Below, piece after piece: positions 26,236 to 34,139 of a stretch of 39,055 bases of DNA. The notes under the pieces were generated by a model that was not told the origin of the DNA, ran no database searches, and saw nothing but the letters and a program-made list of their open reading frames with translations. Every line of letters starts with the position of its first letter. Position 1 is the stretch's first letter. The DNA comes from Alphaproteobacteria bacterium (GTDB lineage: Bacteria; Pseudomonadota; Alphaproteobacteria; Sphingomonadales; Kordiimonadaceae), in assembly GCA_013372975.1 (NCBI GenBank), contig JABXIS010000047.1, positions 1-39,055 on the forward strand. Reading direction: 5' to 3'. A program made the position numbers and the translations under genes.

Positions 26236-26930
26236 AGACAATCCTTGTCACCCGCCCAATGGATGAGGCGGCCCCGACGGCCGAAAAGCTGGAGGCCCAG
26301 GGCCACCGTGTGGTGATTGCGCCAATGATCCAGATTGATCCAGTGTCGTTTGAGATCCCGGACGATGACCGCAGCCTGATCATCACCAGCAAAAACGGTG
26401 CGCGCCACGGGCTTACCAATATCGGCAACAAGGAACGGCCGATTTTTGCGGTAGGACAGGAAACTGCGAACGAAGCCAAAAGGCTCGGGTTTACCAACAT
26501 CACTGTTGGGCCGGGCACGGCGCGCCAGCTGGTGCCGATCCTTCTGGAGGCGGGCATCAGCCAGAAGCGCAAATATACCCATCTTGCAGGCAATGTGATC
26601 AGCTATAATATCGCTGATGTTTTGCGCGGTGAGGATATTGACGCTGAAGCCACCGTAACTTACCAGAGCCGCCCGCTCAGAAGCTTTTCTGCCGGCGTGC
26701 AGGAAGCCATGGAAGAAGGCGAAATCGATGTAGCCCTCTTTTATTCGCCGCGCACCGCCACCACATTCGAAGAAGCGGCGGCCGAGTATGGCCGGTCTGA
26801 CTGGTTGTCGAAAATGGATGCGGTTTGCCTGTCCACACGGGTGGCGCAAAACCTGATCGGGCCATGGAAATCGGTGCGGTACGCTATTATCCCGACCGAG
26901 AAGGCGCTTTTCAGCCTGCTCGACGAATAG
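26232..26930 (+). CDS. hemD: Uroporphyrinogen-III synthase
   Basis: A 232-residue protein of two similar alpha/beta lobes, the usual HemD form, which cyclises hydroxymethylbilane with ring-D inversion. Sequence conservation in the family is low; visible landmarks are ILVTRPMDEAAPTAEKLEAQ at the start, the LIITSKNGARHGL segment, VGPGTARQLVPILLEAG and FYSPRTATTFEEAAAEYG (the C-terminal lobe loop). Position directly after hemC with an ATGA overlap is strong support. Confidence 0.9.
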   Translation: MKTILVTRPMDEAAPTAEKLEAQGHRVVIAPMIQIDPVSFEIPDDDRSLIITSKNGARHGLTNIGNKERPIFAVGQETANEAKRLGFTNITVGPGTARQLVPILLEAGISQKRKYTHLAGNVISYNIADVLRGEDIDAEATVTYQSRPLRSFSAGVQEAMEEGEIDVALFYSPRTATTFEEAAAEYGRSDWLSKMDAVCLSTRVAQNLIGPWKSVRYAIIPTEKALFSLLDE

Positions 26931-26966
26931 GCAACAAGGGGGCCGCGCCTGGCGTGGGAGTGCGAC

Positions 26967-28166
26967 GTGAGCGAAAAAGACACTGATCAGGATAAGGCAT
27001 CCGACGAGACGGAGCCGGAAATCTTGGAGGCAAGGGTGATCCATGAAAGCCCTGAGCCTGAGGCTGCCTCGCGCGCGCCTGTGGCACCCCCTAAAAAAGC
27101 ATCCTTTGCGGCCAAGGCCGGTTGGTCTGTGGCTGCCCTTTTGGCGGCCTTTACGGGCGGCGTGTATCTGGCGCCCCAGTTTGCACCGGGTTTGCAAGCT
27201 CTGGGCATTGGCCTGAACCCGCCCGCGCAGCCGGGCACAGGAACAACGGTTGACCTTTCGCCCCTGCAGGCAGACTTGGCCAATATGGCCGACGCGCTGG
27301 CCCGGCATCAGGAAATATTGGGCCAGCACGAAATGGCACTGAAGGCCGCGGCGGACGAGAATGCGGCACTGAAGAACGATCTTGCGGTGCTGGCGTCATC
27401 GGGTGCGGCGGTGGCCGATAACCCCACCGACCCGGCGGCCATTGCCACCCTGCGGGCGGATATTGGCAGGCTGACAGATGATGTTGCGCGCCTGTCGTCG
27501 CTTTCCGGCACGCAAGACCCGAACGTAACCCAGTTGACCGGTGCTCTTGCGCTGGCGCGCGCAGAAGTGGCGCAGCTTAAATCCCGCCTCGGCACCCTTG
27601 AAAGCGCCATGCAGGCGGTGCAGGCCGGTGCCCTGGAAGCCAGCCCGCGCGGGCGGCTTGTGCTGGCACTTGGCCGCATGAAGGATCAGGCCGTGATGGG
27701 TCAGCCTTATGGGGCCGCGCTTTCTGCCCTGCGGCCTGATTTTGCCGCTCTGCCAGCCCTTGATCAGCAGATGATCGGGGCGGATATCGCTTTCCTAGAG
27801 GCGCGCGGCAGTGGCATCACGCCGTTTGAAGGCCTGCTGGCCGAGTTTGACAGCGTGGCCGCTGCTGCCATCACGGCGGCAGACAAAGCCGAAGGCGGTT
27901 TCCTCGCGAACCTCTTTACCGTGCGGCGTACAGACGCGGGCGCCACCGGCATCGATGCCCAGATTTTGAAGGCTGAGCGCCATATGGCTGCGCGCGATGT
28001 GGGCGGAGCGGTGCAGGCGCTGGAGGAACTTCAGGGCCCTGCCCTTGATGCTACGGCTGACTGGCGCCAGCGCGCCAGCGATTATGCCGGTGTGATGCAG
28101 GCGTTTGACCGGCTGACCATGCGGGTAGCCACATCCGGCAATGCAAACACAGGGGCAGTGCAGTGA
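26967..28166 (+). CDS. Mitofilin/COG4223-like inner-membrane protein
   Basis: A 399-residue protein: an acidic cytoplasmic N-terminus (about 1-40), one transmembrane segment (52-69, GWSVAALLAAFTGGVYLA), then a long helical periplasmic part. Residues about 95-215 are predicted coiled coil (repeated Ala/Leu/Asp with DENAALKNDLAVLAS); the C-terminal part (LRPDFAALPALDQQM, then GGAVQALEELQGP) resembles the mitofilin-signature end. The alphaproteobacterial homologues are discussed as relatives of mitochondrial Mic60, which shape cristae; membrane shaping is a family-based expectation, not shown here. GTG start with GGGAG upstream. The stop overlaps the hemY start (GTGA). Between hemD and hemY this gene is typical of alphaproteobacteria. 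Confidence 0.85.
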   Translation: MSEKDTDQDKASDETEPEILEARVIHESPEPEAASRAPVAPPKKASFAAKAGWSVAALLAAFTGGVYLAPQFAPGLQALGIGLNPPAQPGTGTTVDLSPLQADLANMADALARHQEILGQHEMALKAAADENAALKNDLAVLASSGAAVADNPTDPAAIATLRADIGRLTDDVARLSSLSGTQDPNVTQLTGALALARAEVAQLKSRLGTLESAMQAVQAGALEASPRGRLVLALGRMKDQAVMGQPYGAALSALRPDFAALPALDQQMIGADIAFLEARGSGITPFEGLLAEFDSVAAAAITAADKAEGGFLANLFTVRRTDAGATGIDAQILKAERHMAARDVGGAVQALEELQGPALDATADWRQRASDYAGVMQAFDRLTMRVATSGNANTGAVQ

Positions 28167-29545
28167 CCCGGCTGTTTTTATGGGTAGCCGCTGTTCTGTT
28201 TCTGGCCTGGGGCGCAGCCATGCTGGCTGATAACCCCGGCGCGGTCTCTATCGATTTTCGAAGTTATCATATCAATACCAGCTTCGCCGCCATGGTGCTT
28301 GTGGCCGCCATTGTTGCGGCGCTTGCTGGCGCGACAGTGTGGCTTGTTGGCTGGATACGGCGCGATATGCCGGTTCTGGGCAAAAATGCCGAAATCAGGC
28401 GGCAGGGCCGGGGGCTTAAAATGCTCAACCAGTCGCTGGTGGCATTGAGCGCCGGGGATCACAAGATGGCCAAACGGCTGGTGGAGCAGGCCGAAGTGTT
28501 GCTGCCTCCTCAGCCCATGGTGCACTTGATTGCCGCCGAGGCCGCCACGCGCGGCGGGGACCATCAGGCGGCACAGAAACGCTATCAGGCGCTTGAAGGC
28601 ACAGAAGATGGCCGCTTCCTTGGCCTTCGCGGGCTGGTGCAGGAAGCCCGCCGGGCGGGCCACGAGAATGAAGCACTCAGGCTGGCGCGCACGGCCTTCA
28701 CGGAAAACCGCAAAAGCCCGTGGGTGCTGAAAACCCTGTTTGCGCTGGAAGTGGCCGCTGGCAACTGGGCCGAGGCGGAAGACGCGCTTCAAAAGGTTTC
28801 ACGTGAAAAACTTCTGGATTCAGAAGTGGTTAAACGCCATCAAGCAGCGCTCTCGTACGCCCGCGCGACGGAAGAAAACCTGCGGGGTGACAAGGACGCA
28901 GCGCGCAAAAGCTTCAAGAAGGCGCTGACGCTCAGGCCCGATTTTGCGCCCGCCGCCACGGCGCTTGCGAAGCTGGAATTTGCGGCGGGCAACGCCAAGC
29001 GCGCCGACAAGATGATCAAGGATGTCTGGTCAAGGAAGCCGCACCCAAGCCTGTCGAAGATATACAAGGAGCTTGATCCGGCGGAATCAGGCGCCGATTG
29101 GCTGAAGCGTGTGCGGGCCCTGACCGAGAAAAACCCGGAAGACCCGCAATCCATGCTGATGCTGGTGGATGCCCTGATGGATGCGCGCGAATATGAAACC
29201 GCCAAGCCGCTTCTGGACAAGCTCACTCGTGAGGCGCCAACCCGTGCCGCATGGCAATATAGATTGGCGCTTGCCCACGCGCTTGGGGAAAACCCTGATC
29301 CGATTGAAGCCGCGCTTGCGCACGCCGAAGATGGCGCCCGCTGGGTATGCGGCGATTGTGGCCACACACCGCGCGGCTGGTCGCCCCTGTGCACAAGCTG
29401 TGGCGGGTTCGACAGCTTCGGCTGGCATGCGGGCGAAGCCATCCGGCACTCGGGCACGCGGGACGGCGATGCCCCCATCGCCATGCTTGTGGGCGCGGCC
29501 GACATGCCATCAGACATGGCACCCCCCATGGATACGGGGCGGTAG
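28163..29545 (+). CDS. hemY: HemY-like TPR membrane protein with C-terminal zinc ribbon
   Basis: A 460-residue protein. Two membrane segments (about 3-22 and 42-66) form the HemY_N domain; then helical TPR-like repeats run from about 85 to 385 (ALRLARTAFTENRKSPWVLK, ARKSFKKALTLRPDFAPAAT). The end carries a four-cysteine module WVCGDCGHTPRGWSPLCTSC (Cys396, Cys399, Cys410, Cys413), which should bind a metal as a rubredoxin-type ribbon. HemY is associated with haem operons but its function in alphaproteobacteria is unclear. Despite the name it is not protoporphyrinogen oxidase. Starts in the preceding stop codon (GTGA), so coupled. Confidence 0.87.
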   Translation: MTRLFLWVAAVLFLAWGAAMLADNPGAVSIDFRSYHINTSFAAMVLVAAIVAALAGATVWLVGWIRRDMPVLGKNAEIRRQGRGLKMLNQSLVALSAGDHKMAKRLVEQAEVLLPPQPMVHLIAAEAATRGGDHQAAQKRYQALEGTEDGRFLGLRGLVQEARRAGHENEALRLARTAFTENRKSPWVLKTLFALEVAAGNWAEAEDALQKVSREKLLDSEVVKRHQAALSYARATEENLRGDKDAARKSFKKALTLRPDFAPAATALAKLEFAAGNAKRADKMIKDVWSRKPHPSLSKIYKELDPAESGADWLKRVRALTEKNPEDPQSMLMLVDALMDAREYETAKPLLDKLTREAPTRAAWQYRLALAHALGENPDPIEAALAHAEDGARWVCGDCGHTPRGWSPLCTSCGGFDSFGWHAGEAIRHSGTRDGDAPIAMLVGAADMPSDMAPPMDTGR

Positions 29546-29563
29546 GCACGCTACCTGAACGGC

Positions 29564-29593
29564 TTGATCGGGTGCGCGGGATTGCGATATAAA
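29564..29593 (+). promoter_or_regulatory. Candidate promoter for tRNA-Thr
   Basis: TTGATC and TATAAA with an 18-base spacer. Transcription would start near 29600, about 14 bases before the tRNA. The hemY gene ends only 19 bases before the -35 box. Confidence 0.42.
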
Positions 29594-29613
29594 TTTGTCG
29601 GCTTCACGCCTAG

Positions 29614-29689
29614 GCCGCTTTAGCTCAGTTGGTAGAGCACATCATTCGTAATGATGGGGTCACGTGTTCGAGTCACGTAAGCGGCACCA
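29614..29689 (+). tRNA. tRNA-Thr (anticodon CGT)
   Basis: A full cloverleaf: acceptor GCCGCTT pairs with AAGCGGC; D-arm GCTCAGTTGGTAGAGC; anticodon stem CATCA/TGATG with loop TTCGTAA (anticodon CGT, reads ACG); variable loop; T-arm ACGTG/CACGT with TTCGAGT; discriminator A and encoded CCA. All stems are intact. A threonine tRNA is a substrate of t6A modification, the pathway of tsaD in this window. Confidence 0.97.
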
Positions 29690-29736
29690 TTTCTTAGGCA
29701 ATTGCAAAACCACGCTCTTCGCCTTACCCTGCGCCG

Positions 29737-30159
29737 ATGCTTGAGATCACCCCCCATATCCATATCAGCGAAAGCGATTATACGCTGGCCGCCAAACGTG
29801 CGTCCGGCCCCGGCGGGCAGCATGTGAACAAGGTCTCAACCGCGGTTGAACTGCGGTTTGATGCCCGCGCCTGTGATGCCATCAGCAATGAAATGTTGAT
29901 CCGGCTTCGGAAGGCAGCCGGGCGGCGCATGACAGCCGACGGGGTGATTGTGCTGACGGCAGACGAACACCGCAGCCAGATTGATAACAAGCGCGCGGTC
30001 ACGAAGCGGTTGGTGGAGCTTCTGAAGGCCGCAGCCAAAAAACCGCGCTTCCGGGTGGCCACCAAACCCACCAAGGCATCGAAAGAACGGCGCATCGTGG
30101 CCAAAAAATCCACAGGTGACAAAAAGAAGATGCGCGGCAGGCTGAAGCTGGTGGATTAG
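29737..30159 (+). CDS. arfB: Peptidyl-tRNA hydrolase ArfB (ribosome rescue)
   Basis: A 140-residue class I release-factor-like protein with the catalytic GGQ motif (ASGPGGQHVNKVSTAVEL, Gly26-Gly27-Gln28) and a long lysine/arginine-rich C-terminal tail (about 100-140, e.g. KASKERRIVAKKSTGDKKKM). ArfB inserts this tail in the empty mRNA channel of stalled ribosomes and hydrolyses peptidyl-tRNA. The tail and absence of a codon-recognition domain exclude RF1/RF2. It starts 47 bases after the tRNA gene and is convergent with the TPR-protein gene. Confidence 0.92.
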   Translation: MLEITPHIHISESDYTLAAKRASGPGGQHVNKVSTAVELRFDARACDAISNEMLIRLRKAAGRRMTADGVIVLTADEHRSQIDNKRAVTKRLVELLKAAAKKPRFRVATKPTKASKERRIVAKKSTGDKKKMRGRLKLVD

Positions 30160-30191
30160 GGCCAGGCGGGCGGCCCAACCCTTCTATCCGG

Positions 30192-31205
30192 TCAGGCTTT
30201 TTTGATCGCCTTCTTCAGTTTTTTCACCAGTTTCTTCAGGTCATCCCCGCCGTCCTTTTCGGCGGCCAATTCCACATTCTCGCGGGCTTTATCAACGGCG
30301 CCGGTGGCCAGATAAATATCCGCCAGATAATAGCGGGCGTATGCCTCCCGGCGAGGGTGGTCAAAGTTGCCCTTGGCCAGATAGGCCTCAAGCGCCTTGA
30401 TGCCCTCGGCCTGATACTGCCCTGACATGCTGGCCACGGACCCGAGGAAATAATGGCCCAATGACGCGATCACCCGGTCTTCCTTTTCGGCGTCTTCGCC
30501 GAGGCCGTCACCGATTTCCGCGAGCGCGATAAAGTCCGCGCCAGCTTCTTCGAAGCGCTCCATCTCCCTGAGCGTCAGTCCGCGGTCCAGATAGGGGCGG
30601 GGTTTGCCGGGGAAATCCGCCATCATGGTGGCATAGGTTTCAAGCGCGCCTTCCATATCCTTGTCGTTCTGCTGCACCATGGCCGTGAGCATCAGGCCTT
30701 TCCAGCGGTCAATCTCCAGCGCTTCGGCCGCCAGTGTGCGGGCTTTGTCCTTGTCGCCGCCCACAATGCCTGGGGCCCGCAGATGAAACTGCACAAGCCC
30801 TTCGCGGGCGGGCATGTGGTTGGGGTCTAATTCCAGCGTGCGCTCAAACGCGGCGAGGCTTTTTTTGGCGTATCCGGGGGCGGAGAAAATGCTGGCCTTC
30901 CCGGCGACCTGACCGTTCGCGGCACCCCACCAATATTGGGCGTCCGCGTGATCGGCGTTCATCTCAACGGCTTTTTCCAGAAAGTCGAGCGCGTCTTTGT
31001 CCTGCCCCGCCATCACCAGCGCCTGCCCCATGCGCCAATGGGCGTCAAAGGCGGTTTCCGCTGTTTCAAGGTCAGTTTCAAAGTGGCTGATGGCCGCCTC
31101 GATATTGCCGTCGTCCAGTGCTTTTACGCCTGCCTCAATGTCGGCGCGTGCGGGCATGGTGGTGAATAACGCCAGCATGCTGGCTGAAATAAGGGCCTGT
31201 TTCAC
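30192..31205 (-). CDS. Exported TPR-repeat protein
   Basis: A 337-residue periplasmic protein: signal peptide (MKQALISASMLALFTTMPARA, cleavage after residue 21), followed by about seven to eight TPR-like helix pairs (DGNIEAAISHFETDLETAET, KDALDFLEKAVEMNADHADA, KSLAAFERTLELDPNHMPAR, GALETYATMMADFPGKPRPY) and a lysine-rich end (LKKLVKKLKKAIKKA). It should be a protein-protein scaffold. The partner is unknown. Only the C-terminal lysine-rich tail is odd for a periplasmic protein. It is convergent with arfB and divergent from the symporter gene, with 156 bases between. Confidence 0.8.
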   Translation of the reverse strand: MKQALISASMLALFTTMPARADIEAGVKALDDGNIEAAISHFETDLETAETAFDAHWRMGQALVMAGQDKDALDFLEKAVEMNADHADAQYWWGAANGQVAGKASIFSAPGYAKKSLAAFERTLELDPNHMPAREGLVQFHLRAPGIVGGDKDKARTLAAEALEIDRWKGLMLTAMVQQNDKDMEGALETYATMMADFPGKPRPYLDRGLTLREMERFEEAGADFIALAEIGDGLGEDAEKEDRVIASLGHYFLGSVASMSGQYQAEGIKALEAYLAKGNFDHPRREAYARYYLADIYLATGAVDKARENVELAAEKDGGDDLKKLVKKLKKAIKKA

Positions 31206-31361
31206 GGTGTTGCTCCCCAGTCGTGATGTTGCTGAGCATACATAAAAGCCGAATTATGGTCTAACAAAGGCTGGGGCACAGACAATTTGATACAAAAACA
31301 TCTGTGAATTCCGGCGTGCCTGCCGCTATGGTGTGGCGGGACAAAAGGGGAGGACGCCGCA

Positions 31362-32747
31362 ATGGCCGCTATCAGTTTCATTGTATTTCTGGTTTTATTC
31401 GGCATTGTGGGCATCTGGTCTGCGCGTAAAACCGGCGAAGGTGACAAGGATTACCTGCTCGCTGACGGCACGGTTTCCCCCTTCCTGACGGCACTCTCTG
31501 CCGCCGCCACCAAAAACAGCGGTTATATGTTCATCGGCCTGATGGGCTATGTGTTCACTTATGGCCTCAGTGGCATCTGGCTGGTGTGCGGCTTCCTGTT
31601 CGGTGATCTGGTGGCGTTCAGCTTTGTGCACAAACGCCTGCGCGCCGCCACGGAAGAGACGGGCGCTTTGTCCTATGCCGCGCTTCTCGCGCGCTGGGGT
31701 GGCGGCAACAAACGCATGCTGCAGCTGGCGGTGGGCACGCTCACGCTTGTGTTCCTCACAGTGTATGCCGCGGCGCAATTTTCGGCGGGTGGCAAGGCGC
31801 TTAGCGTGCTGTTTGGCTGGCCCAGCTTTGCGGGCGCGGTGATCGGCGCGGGGCTGATCCTTGTTTATTGCCTCACGGGTGGCTTGCGCGCTTCCATCTG
31901 GACAGACGCGGCACAATCGCTCGTGATGATGGGGGCGATGGTGATGCTTCTCCTGGCCAGCATATCGGGCGCGGGCGGGGTGGATGGTTTCACCACCCAG
32001 CTTGAGGCGGTGGCGCCGGGATATTTTGATCTGGGCGTGGAGCGTTTTGGCGGCATGGGGGCCTTGGCGCTGTTTGCGTTTGGTTGGCTGTTTAATGGCC
32101 TTGGCGTAACCGGCCAACCGCAGGTGATGGTGCGTTTCATGGCGCTCGATGACACGGAAAATACCCGCAAGACCGGCATCTATTATTTTGCCTGGACGGG
32201 CACGTTCCTTCTGACCACCTTTGTGGTGGGGCTGGCCACACGGCTGTATATTGACGGCACCGGCGGTTTTGATGCGGAGCTGGCGTTGCCCACGCTCGCG
32301 GGCCAGCTGATGCCTGGCGTGGCCGTGGGCATCATTTTGGGCGGGATTTTCGCCGCCACCATGAGCACCACAGACAGCCAGATATTGGCCTGCTCGGCGG
32401 TGCTATCTGAAGATTTCAAGCTGAAGGGCTGGCTGGGCGGCAAACGGCTGGCCACCTTCATGATCACCATGCTCGCCCTTCTGATCGCGCTGTTCGCCAG
32501 CGCCAACGTGTTCACGCTGGTGATTTTTGCCTGGTCTGCGCTGGCGTGCGGCTTGGGCCCGATCGTGATTGTGCATGCGCTTGGGGGGCGGCCCACGGAA
32601 GGCACCTGCCTTGCCATGATGGCCACCGGCCTCGTGACCGCCCTGATGTGGCGCGAACTGGGCCTGACAGCCATCACCTACGAAGGCCTGCCCGGCATGG
32701 CCGCCGCCTTTGTGGTGTATGGGATCGGGCGGGTGATCAGCCGGTAA
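31362..32747 (+). CDS. Sodium:solute symporter family (SSF) transporter
   Basis: A 461-residue integral membrane protein with about 12-13 hydrophobic helices and the SSF layout: FGIVGIWSARKTGEGDKDYL, the conserved start of TM2 (FLTALSAAATKNSGYMFIG), the Na-site region (GGLRASIWTDAAQSLVMMGA), and the TM8 signature GIILGGIFAATMSTTDSQIL. The tandem polar residues of the Na2 site (S/T-T-D) are present. It is closest to proline/amino-acid symporters of the PutP type by its general look, but substrate assignment is not justified. The stop codon is 7 bases before the composite repeat. AAAAGGGGAGG precedes the start. Confidence 0.88.
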   Translation: MAAISFIVFLVLFGIVGIWSARKTGEGDKDYLLADGTVSPFLTALSAAATKNSGYMFIGLMGYVFTYGLSGIWLVCGFLFGDLVAFSFVHKRLRAATEETGALSYAALLARWGGGNKRMLQLAVGTLTLVFLTVYAAAQFSAGGKALSVLFGWPSFAGAVIGAGLILVYCLTGGLRASIWTDAAQSLVMMGAMVMLLLASISGAGGVDGFTTQLEAVAPGYFDLGVERFGGMGALALFAFGWLFNGLGVTGQPQVMVRFMALDDTENTRKTGIYYFAWTGTFLLTTFVVGLATRLYIDGTGGFDAELALPTLAGQLMPGVAVGIILGGIFAATMSTTDSQILACSAVLSEDFKLKGWLGGKRLATFMITMLALLIALFASANVFTLVIFAWSALACGLGPIVIVHALGGRPTEGTCLAMMATGLVTALMWRELGLTAITYEGLPGMAAAFVVYGIGRVISR

Positions 32748-32754
32748 TACTGAC

Positions 32755-32891
32755 GTCATTCCGTGCCCCGCCGTTAGGCAGGTTTTGAGGCGGAATCCAT
32801 AAACAAAAGAAGCCTTCGCCTGTAGGCGAAGACTTTATTCGTCTCTGGACCCCGGATCGTATCCTCGGCCTTGCCTCGGGTCCGGGGTGAC
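32755..32891. repeat. Composite 137-bp repeat, copy A (arms X then Y)
   Basis: Left arm X (32755-32799) starts GTCATTCCG and ends GGAATCCA; the centre (32796-32849) is TCCATAAACAAAAG, AGCCTTCGCC, a short loop, GGCGAAGACTT and CTCTGGA; right arm Y (32849-32891) runs from ACCCCGGATCG to GGGGTGAC. Each module can form its own hairpin. A second copy with inverted, exchanged arms is at 34140-34276 and has the same length. No open reading frame or transposase is present. Confidence 0.9.
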
Positions 32892-32915
32892 GGGCGAGTG
32901 ATCCGAGACATATCC

Positions 32916-33033
32916 GTCATTCCCGCGAAGGCGGGAATCCATAGACGAGCGATGCATTGAAGATGGGACAGATGGAAGGTGGATTTCGTTCCTTCGGCCC
33001 TTCCCAAAAGGTCAGGGCCTCGCCCGGAATGAC
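32916..33033. repeat. Further repeat module with dRS3-like hairpin
   Basis: Starts GTCATTCCCGCGAAGGCGGG and ends CCCGGAATGAC, so it is bounded by the same GTCATTCC/GGAATGAC ends as arm X. Its first part, ATTCCC-GCGAAGGC-GGGAAT (32919-32938), fits the pattern ATTCCC-N8-GGGAAT known to me as dRS3 from Neisseria. The internal sequence (32952-33020) is not obviously repeated in this window. Together with copy A it fills most of the 352-base gap 32748-33099; no gene is seen there. Confidence 0.75.
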
Positions 33034-33099
33034 GGTTTAGGTTGCGGGCAGTGCGAAAGAGACGTGTGAGTGATGGTTGTTAGCAGCTGGGATTGGGCC

Positions 33100-34041
33100 T
33101 TATCCAAATGCCGCAGCATCGACGAATGTAAAGTGATTAACTTCCTTTTCTCGAATTCCCGAACAAGGAAGCAAATTGTCTACATTGAGGTTTTTAAAGA
33201 ACCGAAACTCCTCAGCAAACTGCCGATACTGCTCCCCTTCGGGTTTTAGGCAATAGTAAAATATCATGAATAATTCGCTGTCAGAAATCTGGGCTCTTAC
33301 AATGCCAATGTAGAATTGTTTCTGGCCGTCGGTAAGATCACTTTCTGACACATAGATGAAGATGTTGAAGAGCATCCGGAAGTAAGTGTGGATACCGTCA
33401 GGAGCCTTAGAGAACAAGCTACCATTGGGATGAAAACTAGGACTTCCCTCATAAAACCAGTCCGAAAATTGTTTCGCAATCTCCAATTCTGTCAGTTTTG
33501 TTTCGAGTATAGCTTTCGACTCTCTACTGAGTTGGTCTCCTGCATTTTGACGGATCTGTCGCCACTTTTGGACTATGTCATTCATCCAGATCGTGAAGTT
33601 TATTCGACCTTCATGCCGACCAACTTTGATTTCACCAATATAGGTATTGAAGTACGCCAATAGTTGATAAAAAGTATTTTCGAACTGTTGTCGGCCGAGA
33701 GTTTGGTTTTGCTGAACCATTTCTGCCTTTTGAGCTTCTAAAGTAGTTCTCGTTAACTCTAGTTCTTGACGCTGGTCTTCAAGGGTTTCGCGGGTCAACT
33801 CTAGTTCTTCACGTTGCATGAAAATCGAAATCACAATACCTGCAAAGGCGAAGCCAGAAAAAAGTGACGTTAAGCCACCAAACATGTCACCAAAGGTTCC
33901 TCGATTGCCAACATTGATCCAATCGGGACCCCAAAGGAAAGACCAAAGGGTGAAAAACCAGACCAATAGAATTAGTGCTCCAACAATGAAGGATCGTTTC
34001 TTCCAGTTTGGTCGAAGTTTCTTGGTTTCTTCTTTCGGCAT
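33100..34041 (-). CDS. Putative phage abortive infection protein (putAbiC family)
   Basis: A 313-residue membrane protein. Order: basic tip, transmembrane helix about 17-37 (FIVGALILLVWFFTLWSFLW), the segment NRGTFGDMFGGLTSLFSGFA leading into a second helix (about 55-74), then a coiled coil (about 75-118) containing a near-perfect 14-residue tandem repeat, and a soluble C-terminal domain. The C-terminal domain has the family landmarks QQFENTFYQLLAYFNTYIGE, HTYFRMLFNIFIY and GIVRAQISDSELFMIFYYCL. This matches the putAbiC family as I recall it; antiphage action is presumed from annotation of the family, and the mechanism is unknown. The start at 34041 has GAGGA 8 bases upstream; the frame to 34128 runs through a likely promoter. 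AT-richer than its neighbours and placed alone between repeats, so probably acquired. Confidence 0.78.
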   Translation of the reverse strand: MPKEETKKLRPNWKKRSFIVGALILLVWFFTLWSFLWGPDWINVGNRGTFGDMFGGLTSLFSGFAFAGIVISIFMQREELELTRETLEDQRQELELTRTTLEAQKAEMVQQNQTLGRQQFENTFYQLLAYFNTYIGEIKVGRHEGRINFTIWMNDIVQKWRQIRQNAGDQLSRESKAILETKLTELEIAKQFSDWFYEGSPSFHPNGSLFSKAPDGIHTYFRMLFNIFIYVSESDLTDGQKQFYIGIVRAQISDSELFMIFYYCLKPEGEQYRQFAEEFRFFKNLNVDNLLPCSGIREKEVNHFTFVDAAAFG

Positions 34042-34098
34042 CGTGGAAATCCTCACGAAAATTGGGGTCGGTAAAGACGATATCAGCGTGAAAAATAT

Positions 34099-34128
34099 AT
34101 TATAAAAGTTGAACCTTGGCGATGTCAT
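34099..34128 (-). promoter_or_regulatory. Candidate promoter of the putAbiC-like gene
   Basis: On the minus strand ATGACA (34128-34123) and TATAAT (34104-34099) are separated by 18 bases; the -35 box matches five of six and the -10 all six. Transcription would start near 34092, giving a leader of about 50 bases before the ATG at 34041. The promoter lies inside the repeat-bounded segment, so the cargo would carry its own expression signal. Confidence 0.55.
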
Positions 34129-34139
34129 ATCGAGTTTCC

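Noticed and set aside
26025-27329. Leftward 434-residue open frame opposite hemC-hemD-mitofilin
   Set aside because: It spans three real genes on the other strand and has no recognisable domain or consistent ribosome site.
29620-29823. Small leftward gene across the tRNA
   Set aside because: It is antisense to tRNA-Thr and the arfB start; the tRNA structure is complete.
32748-33099. CRISPR array in the symporter-putAbiC gap
   Set aside because: The repeats are few, of unequal type and themselves palindromic modules without regular spacers; no cas gene is nearby.
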